DNA of 64,000 nt from Selaginella moellendorffii (lineage: Eukaryota; Streptophyta; Lycopodiopsida; Selaginellales; Selaginellaceae), in the NCBI RefSeq assembly GCF_000143415.4, contig NW_003314288.1:1613504-1677503 (forward strand), in the 5' to 3' direction. Below, piece after piece: positions 33,409 to 45,003 of the stretch (position 1 is its first letter; each line of letters begins with the position of its first letter). The position numbers and the translations under genes were made by a program. The notes below the pieces were generated by a model, which saw only the letters and a list, made by a program, of their open reading frames with translations, made no database searches and was not told where the DNA came from.

Positions 33409-36366
33409 TTAGGATCCTTGTTTCCTCCGGTCGCGGATCTCCTCCAGCTCCCTCAGCTCCTCGCGCATTCCAGCCGCGGCGTAGATGTTGATCATCAGCA
33501 GCAGCGCCGTGTCCTCCTTGTCGCCGATGTCCTCCATCCCCAGCAGCGCATCCAGCACCAGGCGCCCCACGGGGGCATTGGACCACTTCTGGCAGGCGCC
33601 CAGCACGGTCATCCAGGTAATTGCGCTTGGCCGGAAGGGCATCGAGGTGATCATCTCCAATGCGGCGCCCAGCTCGTTGGCCCGGCCAAGGAGATCGATC
33701 ATGCAGTGGTAGTGCTCGATGGATGGGGTCACAGGCGAATCCAGCATCGCCTGGAAATATTTCTTGCCGAGGGACACATTGCCGCCGTGGCTGCAAGCTG
33801 CAAGAACACAAACCATGGTGATTCCATCCGGGTTGGGGCCCTCGCTGCTGGTCATTCTTTGGTAGAGATCCAAGACGCGTTCCACATCCCCTTGCCTGCC
33901 ATAGCCAGTGACGAGGGCATTCCAGGTGATGATGCTGCTGGAAGAAGAAACGTCAAACAAGAGCTGGGCATTGAGAATCCTTCCAGCCTTTCCGTAGAGA
34001 TCGACGAGGGAATTCGTTGCCACTGGATCGCTTTCAAGGCCGAACCTGGAGAGCTCGCCGTGGATCTGTCGGCCAAGCTCCACATCCAGCACGGAGCTAC
34101 AGGATTTGAGAGCAGTCACGTACGCTCGAGCATTTGGGAACCATTCGTTCGCTTGCAGCTTGAGAGACGAGAAGAGCTCGAGGCTTAGCTGCGGCTGTGA
34201 GTTCTCGGTGTAGCCGAGTATCAGGGCGGTCCAGGAAACCATGTCTCTCGCCGCCATGGTGTCAAACACTCGCCGGGCATCGTCCATGGAGCCACAGTTG
34301 GAGTACATATCGATCGTGAGGTTGAAGACGAAGAGCTCCGATTCACTCATAGATCTAGTGGCCTGAGCGTGGATGTCATGGCCAATCTCTAGAGCTTTCA
34401 GCTTCACCACGGCCACCTTTCCAGCATCGATCTTGACTTCACTGCCTTGTTCCAACGCCGCCAACTTTGTGCACGCCTTGAGAGCAGCCATGAAAGTCCG
34501 GGCGTTTGGGAGGATTTGGAAGTGCCGCAGCTGCGAGAAGAGTTCCAGTGTCAGCTGAGGCTCGTCATTCTCTGAGTAGCCGAGGATAAGCGACGTCCAG
34601 AGAACCACGTCCCGGGCTTGAGCTGGGATTTTATCGAAGGCCCTGCGCGAGTCCACCAAGCTTCCACACTTGGCGTACATGTCAACGAGCGTGCTGGCTA
34701 CGAACACGTCCGTGTCAAGTCTGGCCTGCGAGTGGATAGCCATTCCTGCTTCCATCGCCTTCACTTTGACGAGCTTCCCGTCGACTTTCTGGCCTTCCTC
34801 TTTCACCGCGACGAGAGTGCAGGCCTTGAGAGCTGCGACAAAAGATCGAGAATCCGGTGCTATTCTATCGTCACTGCCAGCCATCATCCGAGAGAACAAG
34901 TCGAGACCAAGCTCTCCCTCGTTATTCTCTGCGTAGCCGAGCAACAAGACGTTCCAGGACACCACGGTTCTACAAGGCATGCAGTCGAAGACCCTCCTGG
35001 CATCGACCAAGCTACCACACTTGGCGTACATGTCCACCAGCGTGTTGGCCACCATGATATCCGAGTCGCAGCGGCAGCTTACAGCTTGTGAGTGGATGCG
35101 TTTGCCCCTGGACAGCGATTCCAGCTTCACAATCCTTCCATCAAGTTCTTGATCCGGTTCCCTCGACGCAAGACCAATGGAGGCCTTGAGAGCAGCCACG
35201 AAGGTGAGGGAGTTGGCGATGGAGTAGGCCTCCTGGCCTTGCAAGTAGTCGAAGATTTCCAGAGCCAGCCTCTCGTCACCGTTTTCAACGTAGCCGAGCA
35301 TGAGGGCTGTCCACAACACTACATCGTGCTGTGCGAAAGCATCGAAGACTCTCCGAGCGTCCAGCATGCTGCCACACTTGGAGTACATGTCGACCAAGGA
35401 GCTGGCAACGAACAAGTTACCGTCGAAGCCACTCCGTGTAGCTTTCAAGTGCAAGGCCATGCCACAGCCAAGACACTTCACTTTGACGAGCCTGCTGTGG
35501 ATCTCCTGGCCAGTGTCCTTCTCGGCAAGCTTGGTACATGCTTTGAGAACGGCCATGAAGCTTCTATCATCCGGAGAGAAGCCCTGAGCTTCCATGGACC
35601 AGAAAAGTTCCACAGCCAACTCTTCCTCGCCTCTCTCTGCGTAGCCGAGAATCAACGAGTTCCACGACACGACAGTCCGCCAAGCCATCCTGTCGAAGAC
35701 CATCCGAGCATCGAGCAGGCTGCCACACTTGGAGTACATGTCGACGAGACTGTTCATGACGAAGCCAAGGAACTCACAGCCGGAAGTCACAGCTCGGGAG
35801 TGGATTTCCATGCCCCGTTCGAGGCTCCTGAACTTCACCACGACCTTGAGTATAGGGTGCTCGTCTTCCTTGGCCGCGACGCTGGTGCAAGCTTTGAGAG
35901 CGGCCACAAAGGTTCCCGGATCAGGTGGCAGGCTGTATTCGGACTCCATCTTCGAGAAGAGGTCGAGGGCGAGCTCTCCCTGGCCGCTGTCCGTGTAGCC
36001 GAGCATGAGGGCGTTCCAGGGGACAGCAGTGGCGTAGCAGCAGTCGAGAATGGAGTTGAAGACGAGGCGAGCCTCGGGAAGGCTCCCGCATCGCGAGAAC
36101 ATGCTGATGGCGGTGCTGGCCACGAAGACGTCCGTGTGGCTGCCATCTCGGATGGAAGCGGCGTGAATGAGCTTCCCGGCCTCGAGGTCTCGGGTACTGC
36201 TGCACGCCTTGAGCGCCGAGACCGTGACAAAGATACCGGGACTTTGAAGCGCTGCCTCGTCTTCCCTAAAGAACTGTCACTGTGATGGGTAGAAGGGTGG
36301 AAAGGATGGAGAAACACTCACGCGCTTTGCTGCTGCTCTCCAGCGATCCCAGACGATCTTCCGCAT
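33409..36366 (-). CDS. PLS-class pentatricopeptide repeat protein
   Basis: A short exon 1 (36366-36322, 15 codons) joins exon 2 (36273-33409) across a 48-nt intron ending GTGACAG, giving 969 residues. An open frame continues upstream of the GTG at 36123, which supports this extension. Nine or so long PPR blocks repeat the pattern SLVDMYSKCGS...DARRVFD...VVSWNSLILGYAE...ALKACT, typical of PLS repeats. The C-terminus has an E-type ending (IEHYHCMIDLLGRA...WMTVLGACQKW...LLLMINIYAAAG) and no DYW deaminase. Such proteins bind organelle RNA and take part in editing or processing; the target is unknown. Residues 1-20 are Arg-rich, compatible with organelle import. Degraded copies of parts of this gene lie at 37.2-38.4 kb. 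Confidence 0.85.
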
Positions 36367-36659
36367 TACCTCGAGGGTTTGAAACGTATTAAGTAAAAGA
36401 GAAATTTTTTCTTTTTGCACGAATTACTGGTTGCATTCACAGAGAACCCAAATGATTCAATAAGTTCCCAGCGTTCTCTTTGATTTGATGTCTCTTTCTG
36501 TTTTCTTTCTATACAGGCCATGGAGTTTTCATTGGAATTCGTTTCGAAGTCAGTGTTTAAAGTTCCCATTGATTCTGTTCGAGTCGATCTTCGTCTTTCC
36601 ACCCCGAGAAACGCATTGAGATCTTGTCTGGGTTGAAGGACTGAGATCGAGGGAATGAG

Positions 36660-36780
36660 GTTGAGTCACTGGGAGGATTTGCCCATGAGCTTGCCCGATT
36701 GGACGAACGTGAGCGATGAAGCCAGGGATCTCATTCTCCAGTTGCTCCACTTGGACGCGAGACGGAGGCTGCCTATCCAT
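36660..36780 (+). pseudogene. Fragment resembling the end of a protein kinase domain
   Basis: The plus-strand frame reads LPDWTNVSDEARDLILQLL followed by LDARRRL, the pattern of kinase subdomain XI with its conserved arginine. Nothing upstream supplies the catalytic part, and downstream the frame becomes Lys/Arg-rich noise. Probably an exon relic of a serine/threonine kinase. Confidence 0.4.
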
Positions 36781-37224
36781 GGGTCGTCAAGCATTCCGGG
36801 TCACAAGATGAATTGGACTTTCCAGATTCCAATCTCGAGAAAGAACACCACTCGCCACAACATGGCTTGGAAAGAACGTGAGACAAGGAGGAAGAAGAAA
36901 AAGAGGATCTTATTGCAAAGAAGTTACAGCACCCAAGCATGGCAAGCTGTTCACTCACTTGACCTTTAGACAAGCTCTTGACTTCTCTAGCAAAATTGTA
37001 ACTTCGCTTCAATGCTTCGTCTCAAGGGGAAGTAACGCTTATCTTGACCATACTATTCTTCTCTGCATGAAGGTGTTCCACACCGGATACCACTCCACAA
37101 AGAGCCATTAAAGCTGCAAATTTTCTCCACCTCTGATCTTCATCTACGAAGCTCCAACCAAGGTGGAGAAGATCTTGGTGCTGTCCTTCTTTGGAGATTC
37201 GGCTATAGATGCAGGACAAAACAC

Positions 37225-37420
37225 ATATATTAGAGGGTCTAGGATCCAATGCAAGCAGTGAAAGGCATCCCAAGCACTAGGACTCGCAAACTCTCCTGCT
37301 CTGCTTCTTCATTCTCTATGTATCCCATGACTAGCGTGTTCCATGATACCACACTGGCAGAGCAACCTGTCGAAAACTCACTTCACAAACATATCCACAA
37401 GAGCGAAAACATCCAGAGTT
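37225..37420 (-). pseudogene. Degraded PPR fragment (minus strand)
   Basis: Minus-strand reading gives SVVSWNTLVMGYIENEE after a worn VFDRL region, i.e. the end of one PPR motif and the start of the next. It then stops at TAG near 37248. Frames are broken on both sides. Confidence 0.5.
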
Positions 37421-37579
37421 CCTCTCGTTTGGCAATGGGATCCTTATCTTTTTTTCCAGAGCGCCAACGTTCACACTCTGCACAACTTTTATCTCATTCT
37501 CTTTGTTTGCTACGTACCTGAGCACTCGTGTGCGCCAGTCGTGTATGCATTTTCGCTCTCTGGGTGACGAGAGCAAGAA

Positions 37580-38010
37580 GCAAGGTGATGGAAGCAGGAA
37601 TGGCGATCCACTTGCAGGCCAGACTTGATGCAGACGTGTTCGTAGCCAGCACGCTCGTTGACATGTACGCCCTTGCTGGACCTTCGATAAAAATCCCAGC
37701 TCAAGCCCAGGACGTGGTTCTCTAGACGTTGCTTATCCTCGGCTACTCAGAGAAGTCTCAGCTGACACTGGAACTCTTTTCACAGATGCGGCACTTCCGA
37801 ATTCTCCCAAACACCCGGACCTCAAGGTATGCACAAAGTTGGCAGCGTTGATTGAAGGCAGTGAAGTCGAGATCGATGCTGGAAAGGTGGCCGTGGTGAA
37901 GCTGAAAGCTCTAGAGATTGGCCATGACATCGATGCTCAGGCCATTAGATCTCTGAACCTCACTATTGATATGTACCTGTGGCTCCACGGACGATGCCTG
38001 GCAAGTGTTT
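37580..38010 (+). pseudogene. Inverted, degraded copy of part of the 33.4-36.4 kb PPR gene
   Basis: The plus strand repeats, with lesions, the part of the PPR gene at about 34270-34770: GMAIHLQARLDADVFVASTL, IPAQAQDVVL followed by a stop, TLELFSQMRHFRILPN, and VAVVKLKALEIGHDIDAQA. A deletion removes the KCGSLVDSRRAFD part, and a TAG replaces the Trp after DVVL. It is a local duplicate in opposite orientation to its parent. Confidence 0.8.
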
Positions 38011-38214
38011 CCATGGCGGCGATAACAGGAATAGCACTGTCACCGCATTTTCTGAGTGGAGATTTTATCAAATTAATTTTTGAGAAAATAAAAAATGCAA
38101 ATAATCGTCTATTGTTTTCTTGAAAAATTAAAATTATCAAACCTTGAATAGATAAAGCCTAATCACTAACACTAGAACATGCTGATAAGTTATATGCTAC
38201 CGAAGTACAAGATT

Positions 38215-38350
38215 AAGAGGTGGCTATCGAAATTTTCTGGTCCATGGAAGCTCAGGGCTTCTCTCCAGATGATAGAAGCTTCATGGCCATTCTCAAAGCA
38301 TGCACCAAGCTTGCCAAGAAGGACACTGGCCAGGAGATCCACGAGTGTGG
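38215..38350 (+). pseudogene. Second displaced fragment of the same PPR gene
   Basis: The frame FWSMEAQGFSPDDRSFMAIL followed by KACTKLAKKDTGQEIHE matches the parent gene at about 35490-35625 almost residue for residue. In the parent this part precedes the region copied at 37580-38010, but here it follows it, so the duplicate has been rearranged. Confidence 0.8.
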
Positions 38351-38599
38351 ATTTCTCCCGCTGCTCCAGTCCTGGAGTGTGACCACCTCTGGACCTCGTC
38401 ACTAGACTCGAAAGAAAACTGGCTGGAAAATGCGCTGCAGCTCTTCAAGCTTCTCAGCTCTGACGCAATGACTTACACGACAATAGACGCTCTGCAACAC
38501 AGAGGATGCAAAGCTGTGAAGCTGCTAGGGGTTGATGGTAACCTCATGCAAGAGCTCCTTCAATCCAGGTAGAGACTTTTCACCTTTTTTCTTCCTCCT

Positions 38600-41158
38600 T
38601 CTATGTCACTTCTTCCACTTGGTTTTCACAGGCTGAGCATAAAAAGAGCACTTTGCACCTCCAGGATGACATGGTAAAGCTTTTCCTGACAACCACCATA
38701 GTGTTGCTAATTCATTTAAGGAATGGAATATGGGGACTAGGAATGTTGACAAAGTATCAATTTAGATTGGAAAGATTTAAATGCTATATCCCAACACAAT
38801 CATACACTAAAAAATCTTATAATTTTTTTATTTTTAATTTTAAAAAAATAAAAAACCTACCTCTATTAATATTTGCCCCTGTATTAAAACCAAAAACACA
38901 AATCCTCATACACAATTAGAGCTGCCCCTTAGCTTCACCAATATGAGTGTATGGAATACATATTCAATTAGCCCAAAAATTTAGTTTATATATAAGAATA
39001 ATTAGTTTATATTAAAATCAATCCGATGGCTATTAAAATTCCATTACACTAATAATAGTATAGGCATTGTATTTGTATACTTTCACACATCCATATTAAA
39101 ATATATAAAATAATTAATTTTAGTTAATTTATTAGCATTTCATCAATGCTTGGTTTGCTTTTTTATGTAAATGTTATTTAGTTTTTGTATTATAGGTTTG
39201 TTTAAACAAACCATAAAGTTAGCTAAACAGTGAATTACAATCATTAGTCAGGCTCCATCAAGAATTAAGCCATCACTTACAGCCATAACATGCTCCTTTA
39301 GGTAAAGAAATCACTTGCAAGCCACAGAACTCTTATGGATTATTGATCAAACATGTGTAGATACCAATATCCTCAGGTTCCAAAGGCCATTAAAATGGTG
39401 TAAAAGGCAACATTACTAGTAAGATGTATGGGTCAATAGAAGTTATAAACTTGATCATAGTGGTTTTCACACCATTTTAATCACCTAAAAAATATGGCAA
39501 CAACCACTCATTACTCTTTTGCATCACTAAAATACCAAGCTTGGCATTCATTCAGTCTAGTCTGGTTACCTTTAATTTTGGAGTTGAATTTAAGGGTGTA
39601 ATAGTAACAGTGGAAACTCTTTAGAGGATTGTTCAATGGTTTCAATGTGACAAGTTAGATAAGTGAGTTACATGGTGCTTTCATTCTTTTACCAAGTTCT
39701 GACCTTATCTTCTATCATAAAAAATCTGGTTATGTATTACAAGAATATTTGTGGTCGATAAGAAACTTAATGGTATTTGAGTTATCCAACTTCTTATAGA
39801 AGATGAGAAGGTATGGTGCTTTCTTTTCTTACCAAGTTATGACCTTATCCTGTATCATAAAAATTCGGGTAATAAATCACAAGAATATTTATGGTCTATA
39901 AGAAACTTAATGATGTTTGCCTTCTTATAAAAGATGAGAAGGAATGGTGCTTTCTTTCTTTAGTTCTGACCTTAAAAGATTCCATTTGTAACCAGTGTTT
40001 AATGTTTGTTTCAATACTATGAAGCCAGCATGGAGGCAAAAAATCACAGCTGTTAGATTAAGAAATATCCTAGAATATATTTTAAACTAGGTAACCCTTC
40101 ATGGAGGAGGAGTGCAGCGGGCTTAAACTCCAATCCTATTAGATGGTATATGTCACATTTTCATTTATAGGGAAGATCACATGGTTTTTGCCAGTGTTTA
40201 CGCCACCCTCACAATTCTTGGTTGCTGCCTGCCATATGCATGGAGTGTGGTGTGTTGGCATCTACACTAAAGACTTTCCTCCATGTTGATGGCAATGCAC
40301 CACACTGGCATAGTAGGCAATTTGAACGAAGATATGTCATAATAGAGCATTTGGAGAGACAATTGAAACACAGAGTTTGTACGGAACAAGATCAAAGTAC
40401 TAACATCCACCCCAGCCAGTGGTATTTGTATTGCACTTCCAGCTGACTTATGCACTTGGGAGAGTAGATAGCTCTTTTGCGGTTTCAAGCCACGAGAGAA
40501 CAGTTAGCTTTGACATCAAGGAACCCTAAAATTCTGACTGAGACCAACGTACAGAAACGCCACAAGAATCTTTGACATCGAGGAACCCTAAAATTCCGAC
40601 TGGACGTTGACAAGGAACTCTATTCCAACTGAGAAGTGGAGGCCGACCAACGAGCTCTCTACATTGCTGCTCTTTAAACTTTTACCACTCACCTTAAAGT
40701 ACAATCCAGATAGGACAACGAAAGGGGTTCTTATTATAGCTTGGCCAACTTGTTTCCTAAAAACATTTGTACTTAGGCCACCGGGCAAAAATCAATGGAA
40801 GTGGGACCTAGAAAAGGATTAGCTGCCAACAGTTCAGACAAGCGGTAGGAGCAACTATTTTGAATTTCAGAATTTTAAATCAAGACATTAAGGACGACCA
40901 GCAGACAAGCAAATTTCCATTCAAAAGAATATACTACAAACCAAAATCACTAATGGAAAAAATACGTATGATGGGCTAAAGAATTTCCATTTCTCAATGC
41001 CGCAAAAACCTTTGATTGATTTGGACTGTTTGACCATGGCCACAAGTCCTCTGCACAAGAAGCTTCACTGTTCCAGACCGAAATAAGTAGCAATAGATCA
41101 ATTCAATAATTTACAACGCGTATTGGAGTGACTAGAACTTTTATACATCAGTTGAAAA
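38600..41158. repeat. Intergenic AT-rich DNA with tandem repeats
   Basis: No supported gene in about 2.5 kb. Contents: a tandem repeat at 39672-39973 and a short direct duplication near 40510-40605 (copies of 'GAGGAACCCTAAAATTC' about 60 bp apart). Short frames lack recognisable domains. Confidence 0.5.
39672..39973. repeat. Tandem repeat, unit about 130-140 bp, 2.2 copies
   Basis: Copies start at 39672, 39813 and 39944 with ATGGTGCTTTC and share TGACCTTAT, ATCATAAAA, CACAAGAATATTT-like and AAGATGAGAAGG blocks. The third copy is truncated after about 30 bp. Confidence 0.8.
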
Positions 41159-43985
41159 TCAACCTCGAAGCGTTCTGTTCTGGAGCTTTTCATACTCTTC
41201 CCACATTCCAACGCCAGCATAGACGTTAGACATAAGCACACAAGCCGAGGACAATACACCCATGTTTCCACTGGCCAGCTTCATGACGGCCTCAAACGCA
41301 AGCCTCGCAACTCCAACGTTCTTCCACTTGTGTAGCGCCATCCAGATCACAGCATCGGCTCCACAAGGCATGGATTCCTCCATCGCCACAGCCTCGCTCA
41401 GCCGGTTTGCTCGGAGCAAGTCGACCATGCAAGTGTAGTGCTGGATCCCAGGAACTATCTCGTGCTTGGCACACATCTCCTCGAAGAACTCCTCGCCTCG
41501 ATCGACCAATCCGGCATGGCTACACGCAGCAAGCAGCGAGAGGTACGTAACATCGCTCGGCCGGACTCGCTGCTCCAGCATTCCCTCCAACGTCTCAAAC
41601 GCAGCCTGCGCTTGTCCCTGGAAGCTGTAGCCCGCGATGAGAGCGCTCCAGCTCACTAAGCTCTTGCTCGGGATCTTCGTCCATGCTGCCGGATTTGCCA
41701 TAGAAGTCCACCAGCGAGTTCGCCACCATTCCATCGCTCTCGAATCCTTCGCGACGGATCTTCTCGTGGATCGCTCTTCCAGTTTCCAGTGCCGCCATGC
41801 CACCGCAGGCCTTGAGAACCGCCGCGTAAGTGAGGCCGTCGGCCACACAGCCATGACGTTCCTCGCCCTCCATTCGAGAGAAGAGGTCCAAGGCGACCTC
41901 TCCCTGCCCGGCGTCCGCGTAGCCGCGAATGATCGTCGTCCAGGACACCACGTCTCGCGGCTGCATGGCCTCAAACACCCGGCGGGCATCCTCCAAGCTC
42001 CCGCACTTCGCGTACATGTCGATCACCGCGTTGTCCACAAAGGTGTCCCGCTTGTGCAGCTTCTCGGCCTGAAAGTGGAGGGCCCCTCTCCAAGCTCTCG
42101 ACTTTGACGAACTGGTCATCGACGGCGCCGCTCTCTTCCTTCTCTGCCAGAGTAGAGCACGCCTTCAAGGCTGCGAGAAGTGTCACTTGGTTCGCTACAC
42201 ACCCGCCTTCGTCTTCGTTGCATTCTCGCAAAGAGGCTCAGTGCTCGCTCGGACTCCCCGGCCAGTGCGTAGCCATGCTCTCAAAGACTTCCCAAGCTTC
42301 CACCATGCTCCCACACTTCGCGTACATGTCCAGCAGCGCGTTGGCCACGAAAATGTTCGTCTTGTTCTTCCTCCCGGCTTGAGAGTGAAGAGCCCTTCCT
42401 CTTTCCAGAGCCTGGAGCTTCACCACCGTCCCATCTACGAGCTCGCCCTCCTCTTTCTCCGCCAAGATCGAGCAGACGAAAGTCACGGCATCCGGCTCGC
42501 AGCCTTCGTCTTGCATTCATTGAAACAACTCCAAGGCCAAGTTGCCTTCTCCGGTATGAGCATATCCGAGGACGAGACACGTCCACGAGAAAACGTCGCA
42601 AAACTCCATAGCTTCAAAAGCCTGTCGAGCTTCGTCCATGCTTCCACACCTGACGTACATGTCCAGGAGAGTGTTTGTAGTGGCCTGGTCGAGCTTGATA
42701 CCTCTGGCCTGCGCGTGGATCTATCTTCCTCTTTTCAAACTCCACAACTTTGCGGGTTGGCCATCGATGAGCATGTTGTTGTTAGCCTCGTCCGCGATGC
42801 ACGAGCAAGCTTTGAGAGCGGCAAGAAAAGCAACACGATCTGGCAGAATCCCTTCGTCTTGCATTCGCGAGTATAGTCCAAGCGCGACCTCGCCTTCTCC
42901 ACCTTGAGCATAGCCGAGAATTATAGCCGTCCAAAGAACGGCATCCTTGTGCCGGACGGCCTCGAAGACACGACGCGCATCCTATAAGCTCCCACACTTC
43001 CCAGACATATCGACCAGCGATGTCGCCAAAACGATGTCATCGGGTTCCAGTTTGCCGCAGCTAGAGTATGAACTTCCCGGCCTTTCTCGAGAGATCTTCG
43101 TGTCATGACTTTGCCACCAACCTCCTCGTTCTCGGCCCAGCACGAACAAGCCATGAGCGCCGCGAGAAGAGTCACTCGATCTGGCTCACAGGCTTCGTCT
43201 TGCATGCGCGAGTAGAACTCGAAAGCCAGCTCTCCTTCTCCGCTCAGTGCGTGTCCGAGAATGATGCAATTCCACGCGACGATGCTGGGACGGGCAATCC
43301 TCTCGAAAACATGGCGAGCTTCTTCCATGCTCCCACACTTGGGAGTACATGTCGACCAGCGTATTCGCCACAAAGCCGTCCGAGTCACTCCCAGCTTTGG
43401 TGGTTCGCCGATGGATCGCCCGGCCCTTCTCGAGGCACTGGAGTCTCACGAGCTCGTTCTCTTGGACGAGCTTGAGTTCTTGACGGCCTTGAGTGCTGCT
43501 AAGATCGTGACGCTGTCGGGCTCGCAACCATCTCTCTCCATTCGCGAGTAGAGCTCTAGAGCGATCTCGCCTTGGCCACCTTGAGCATAGCCTGAGATGA
43601 TCGAATTCCACGACACCCCTGTCTGCCGCTCCATGCTCTCGAACACCTGTCTGGCTTCGTCCACGCTCCCACATTTTGCGTACAAATCCACCAGCAAGCA
43701 AGTTGGCCACGAAAGGATTGGACATGTCTCCACTCCTCGCGCTCTCGTGGATTTTCCTCGCGCTTCTCACATCGCCGGAGCTGCGGCACACCTTGAGTGC
43801 CGTGAGAATCGCCCCAATGCTCGGCCTCCGGCCCTGGTGCTGGATTCTCTCGAACGCCGAAAAGAGCGTCTCTTGCGCTCTGGTGATCGGGCCGTGCCTG
43901 GCCATTCCATCTCTTCTGCGCCGGAGAAAGCTCTCGTACAGGCTGGAATCCGGATGAGAATCGACGCGGTCGCGGCCGCGGCCAT
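41159..43985 (-). pseudogene. PPR gene broken by frameshifts and a stop
   Basis: On the minus strand, successive frames encode consecutive PLS-type PPR blocks (LLVDLYAKCGSVDEARQVF, MEEARHVFERIARPSIVAW, VIDMYAKCGSLEDARRVFEA and others). It ends with an E-type region (IQHYTCMVDLLRANRLSEA). The frame is broken by a CAAG duplication at about 43693-43700, a one-base loss near 43482, a one-base gain near 43340, an in-frame TAG at 42984-42982 and further shifts near 42.5 and 42.1 kb. The 5' end probably lies at 43985. So many lesions in one gene, with intact neighbours, argue for a true pseudogene rather than sequencing error. The last 276 codons are still open. Confidence 0.75.
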
Positions 43986-44058
43986 GGATTGGATTGGCCA
44001 GAAAATATCATGCCCTAAAATGCTACGAATTCCAGCCGTCGGATAGGAACCCGTGATT

Positions 44059-44088
44059 TAGGGCTTCTCTAGGGCTTTCCTAGGGCTT
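44059..44088 (+). promoter_or_regulatory. Three TAGGGCTT (telo-box-like) elements before RPL13A
   Basis: TAGGGCTT occurs at 44059-44066, 44070-44077 and 44081-44088, spaced 11 bp, just upstream of the ribosomal protein start. AGGGCTT/AAGCCCTA and telo-box elements are known features of plant ribosomal protein promoters. Confidence 0.6.
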
Positions 44089-44108
44089 TTGGATCAGGCG
44101 GCGACGCG

Positions 44109-44952
44109 ATGGTGAGCGGGTCGGGAGCTTGCGCGCGAGTGGTGGTGATCGATGCGCGCCATCACATGCTTGGCCGGCTGGCCTCGATCGCCGCCAAGGA
44201 GCTCCTCAACGGACAGCGCCTGGTAGAAAAATCTCGCGATCTTAGAATGCGCTATTGATCTCTTTCCACTGTGTTCCAGGTTATCACGCGATGCGAGGAG
44301 ATTGCTCTCTCGGGCGGCCTCGTCCGCCAGAAGATGAAGTACCTGAGGTTTCTGAGGAAGCGCATGAACACCAAGCCCAGCAAGGGGCCGATCCATTTTC
44401 GTGCTCCTGCCCGCATTCTCTGGAGGACGATCAGAGGGTAAGAGATTTCTTTTGCCTTGGATCTCAATCACTCTTTTCTTTATGTTTTCCAGTATGATCC
44501 CACATAAGACCAAGCGCGGTGCCGCTGCTCTGGAGAGGCTCAAGGTCTTCGAAGGATGCCCACCTCCGTATGACAAGACCAAGAAGATGGTCGTTCCAGA
44601 CGCTCTTAAGTAAGCCTCCACTTTTTTCTTCTTTCAAGGATGGCTGACGATCGGATCGAAACAGGGTCTTGCGGTTGAAACCCGGGCACAAGTTCTGTCT
44701 CCTGGGTCAGCTGTCCAAGGAAGTCGGGTGGCACCACCATGAGACAATCAAGGTGAGTTCTCCTCGTTTCTTTACTCCGGCGGCCCTCCTCAAACACTGG
44801 ATTTGCAGGAACTCGAGGAGAAAAGGAAGGCGAAGGCTCTTGTGTTCTACCAGAAGAAGAAGGAATTACTCAAGCTGAGGCAAAAGGCGCTCACTGCTGC
44901 TGAAGAAAAGCTTCCTGAAGTCAAGGCAGTGCTAGATCCTCTGTCTTACTAG
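44109..44952 (+). CDS. RPL13A: Cytosolic ribosomal protein L13a (uL13)
   Basis: Five exons: 44109-44222, 44280-44437, 44493-44609, 44665-44752, 44809-44952, giving 206 residues, the usual plant length. Signatures are [78 protein letters not shown] and a Lys-rich helical tail. uL13 is a structural protein of the large cytosolic ribosomal subunit. It is convergent with the methyltransferase gene, whose stop lies only 51 bp downstream. Confidence 0.95.
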
Positions 44953-45003
44953 ACAAGCTCGCTTCATTTCCTTTTCTCTCGTGTTTGCTGACTAGTTGTG
45001 ATC

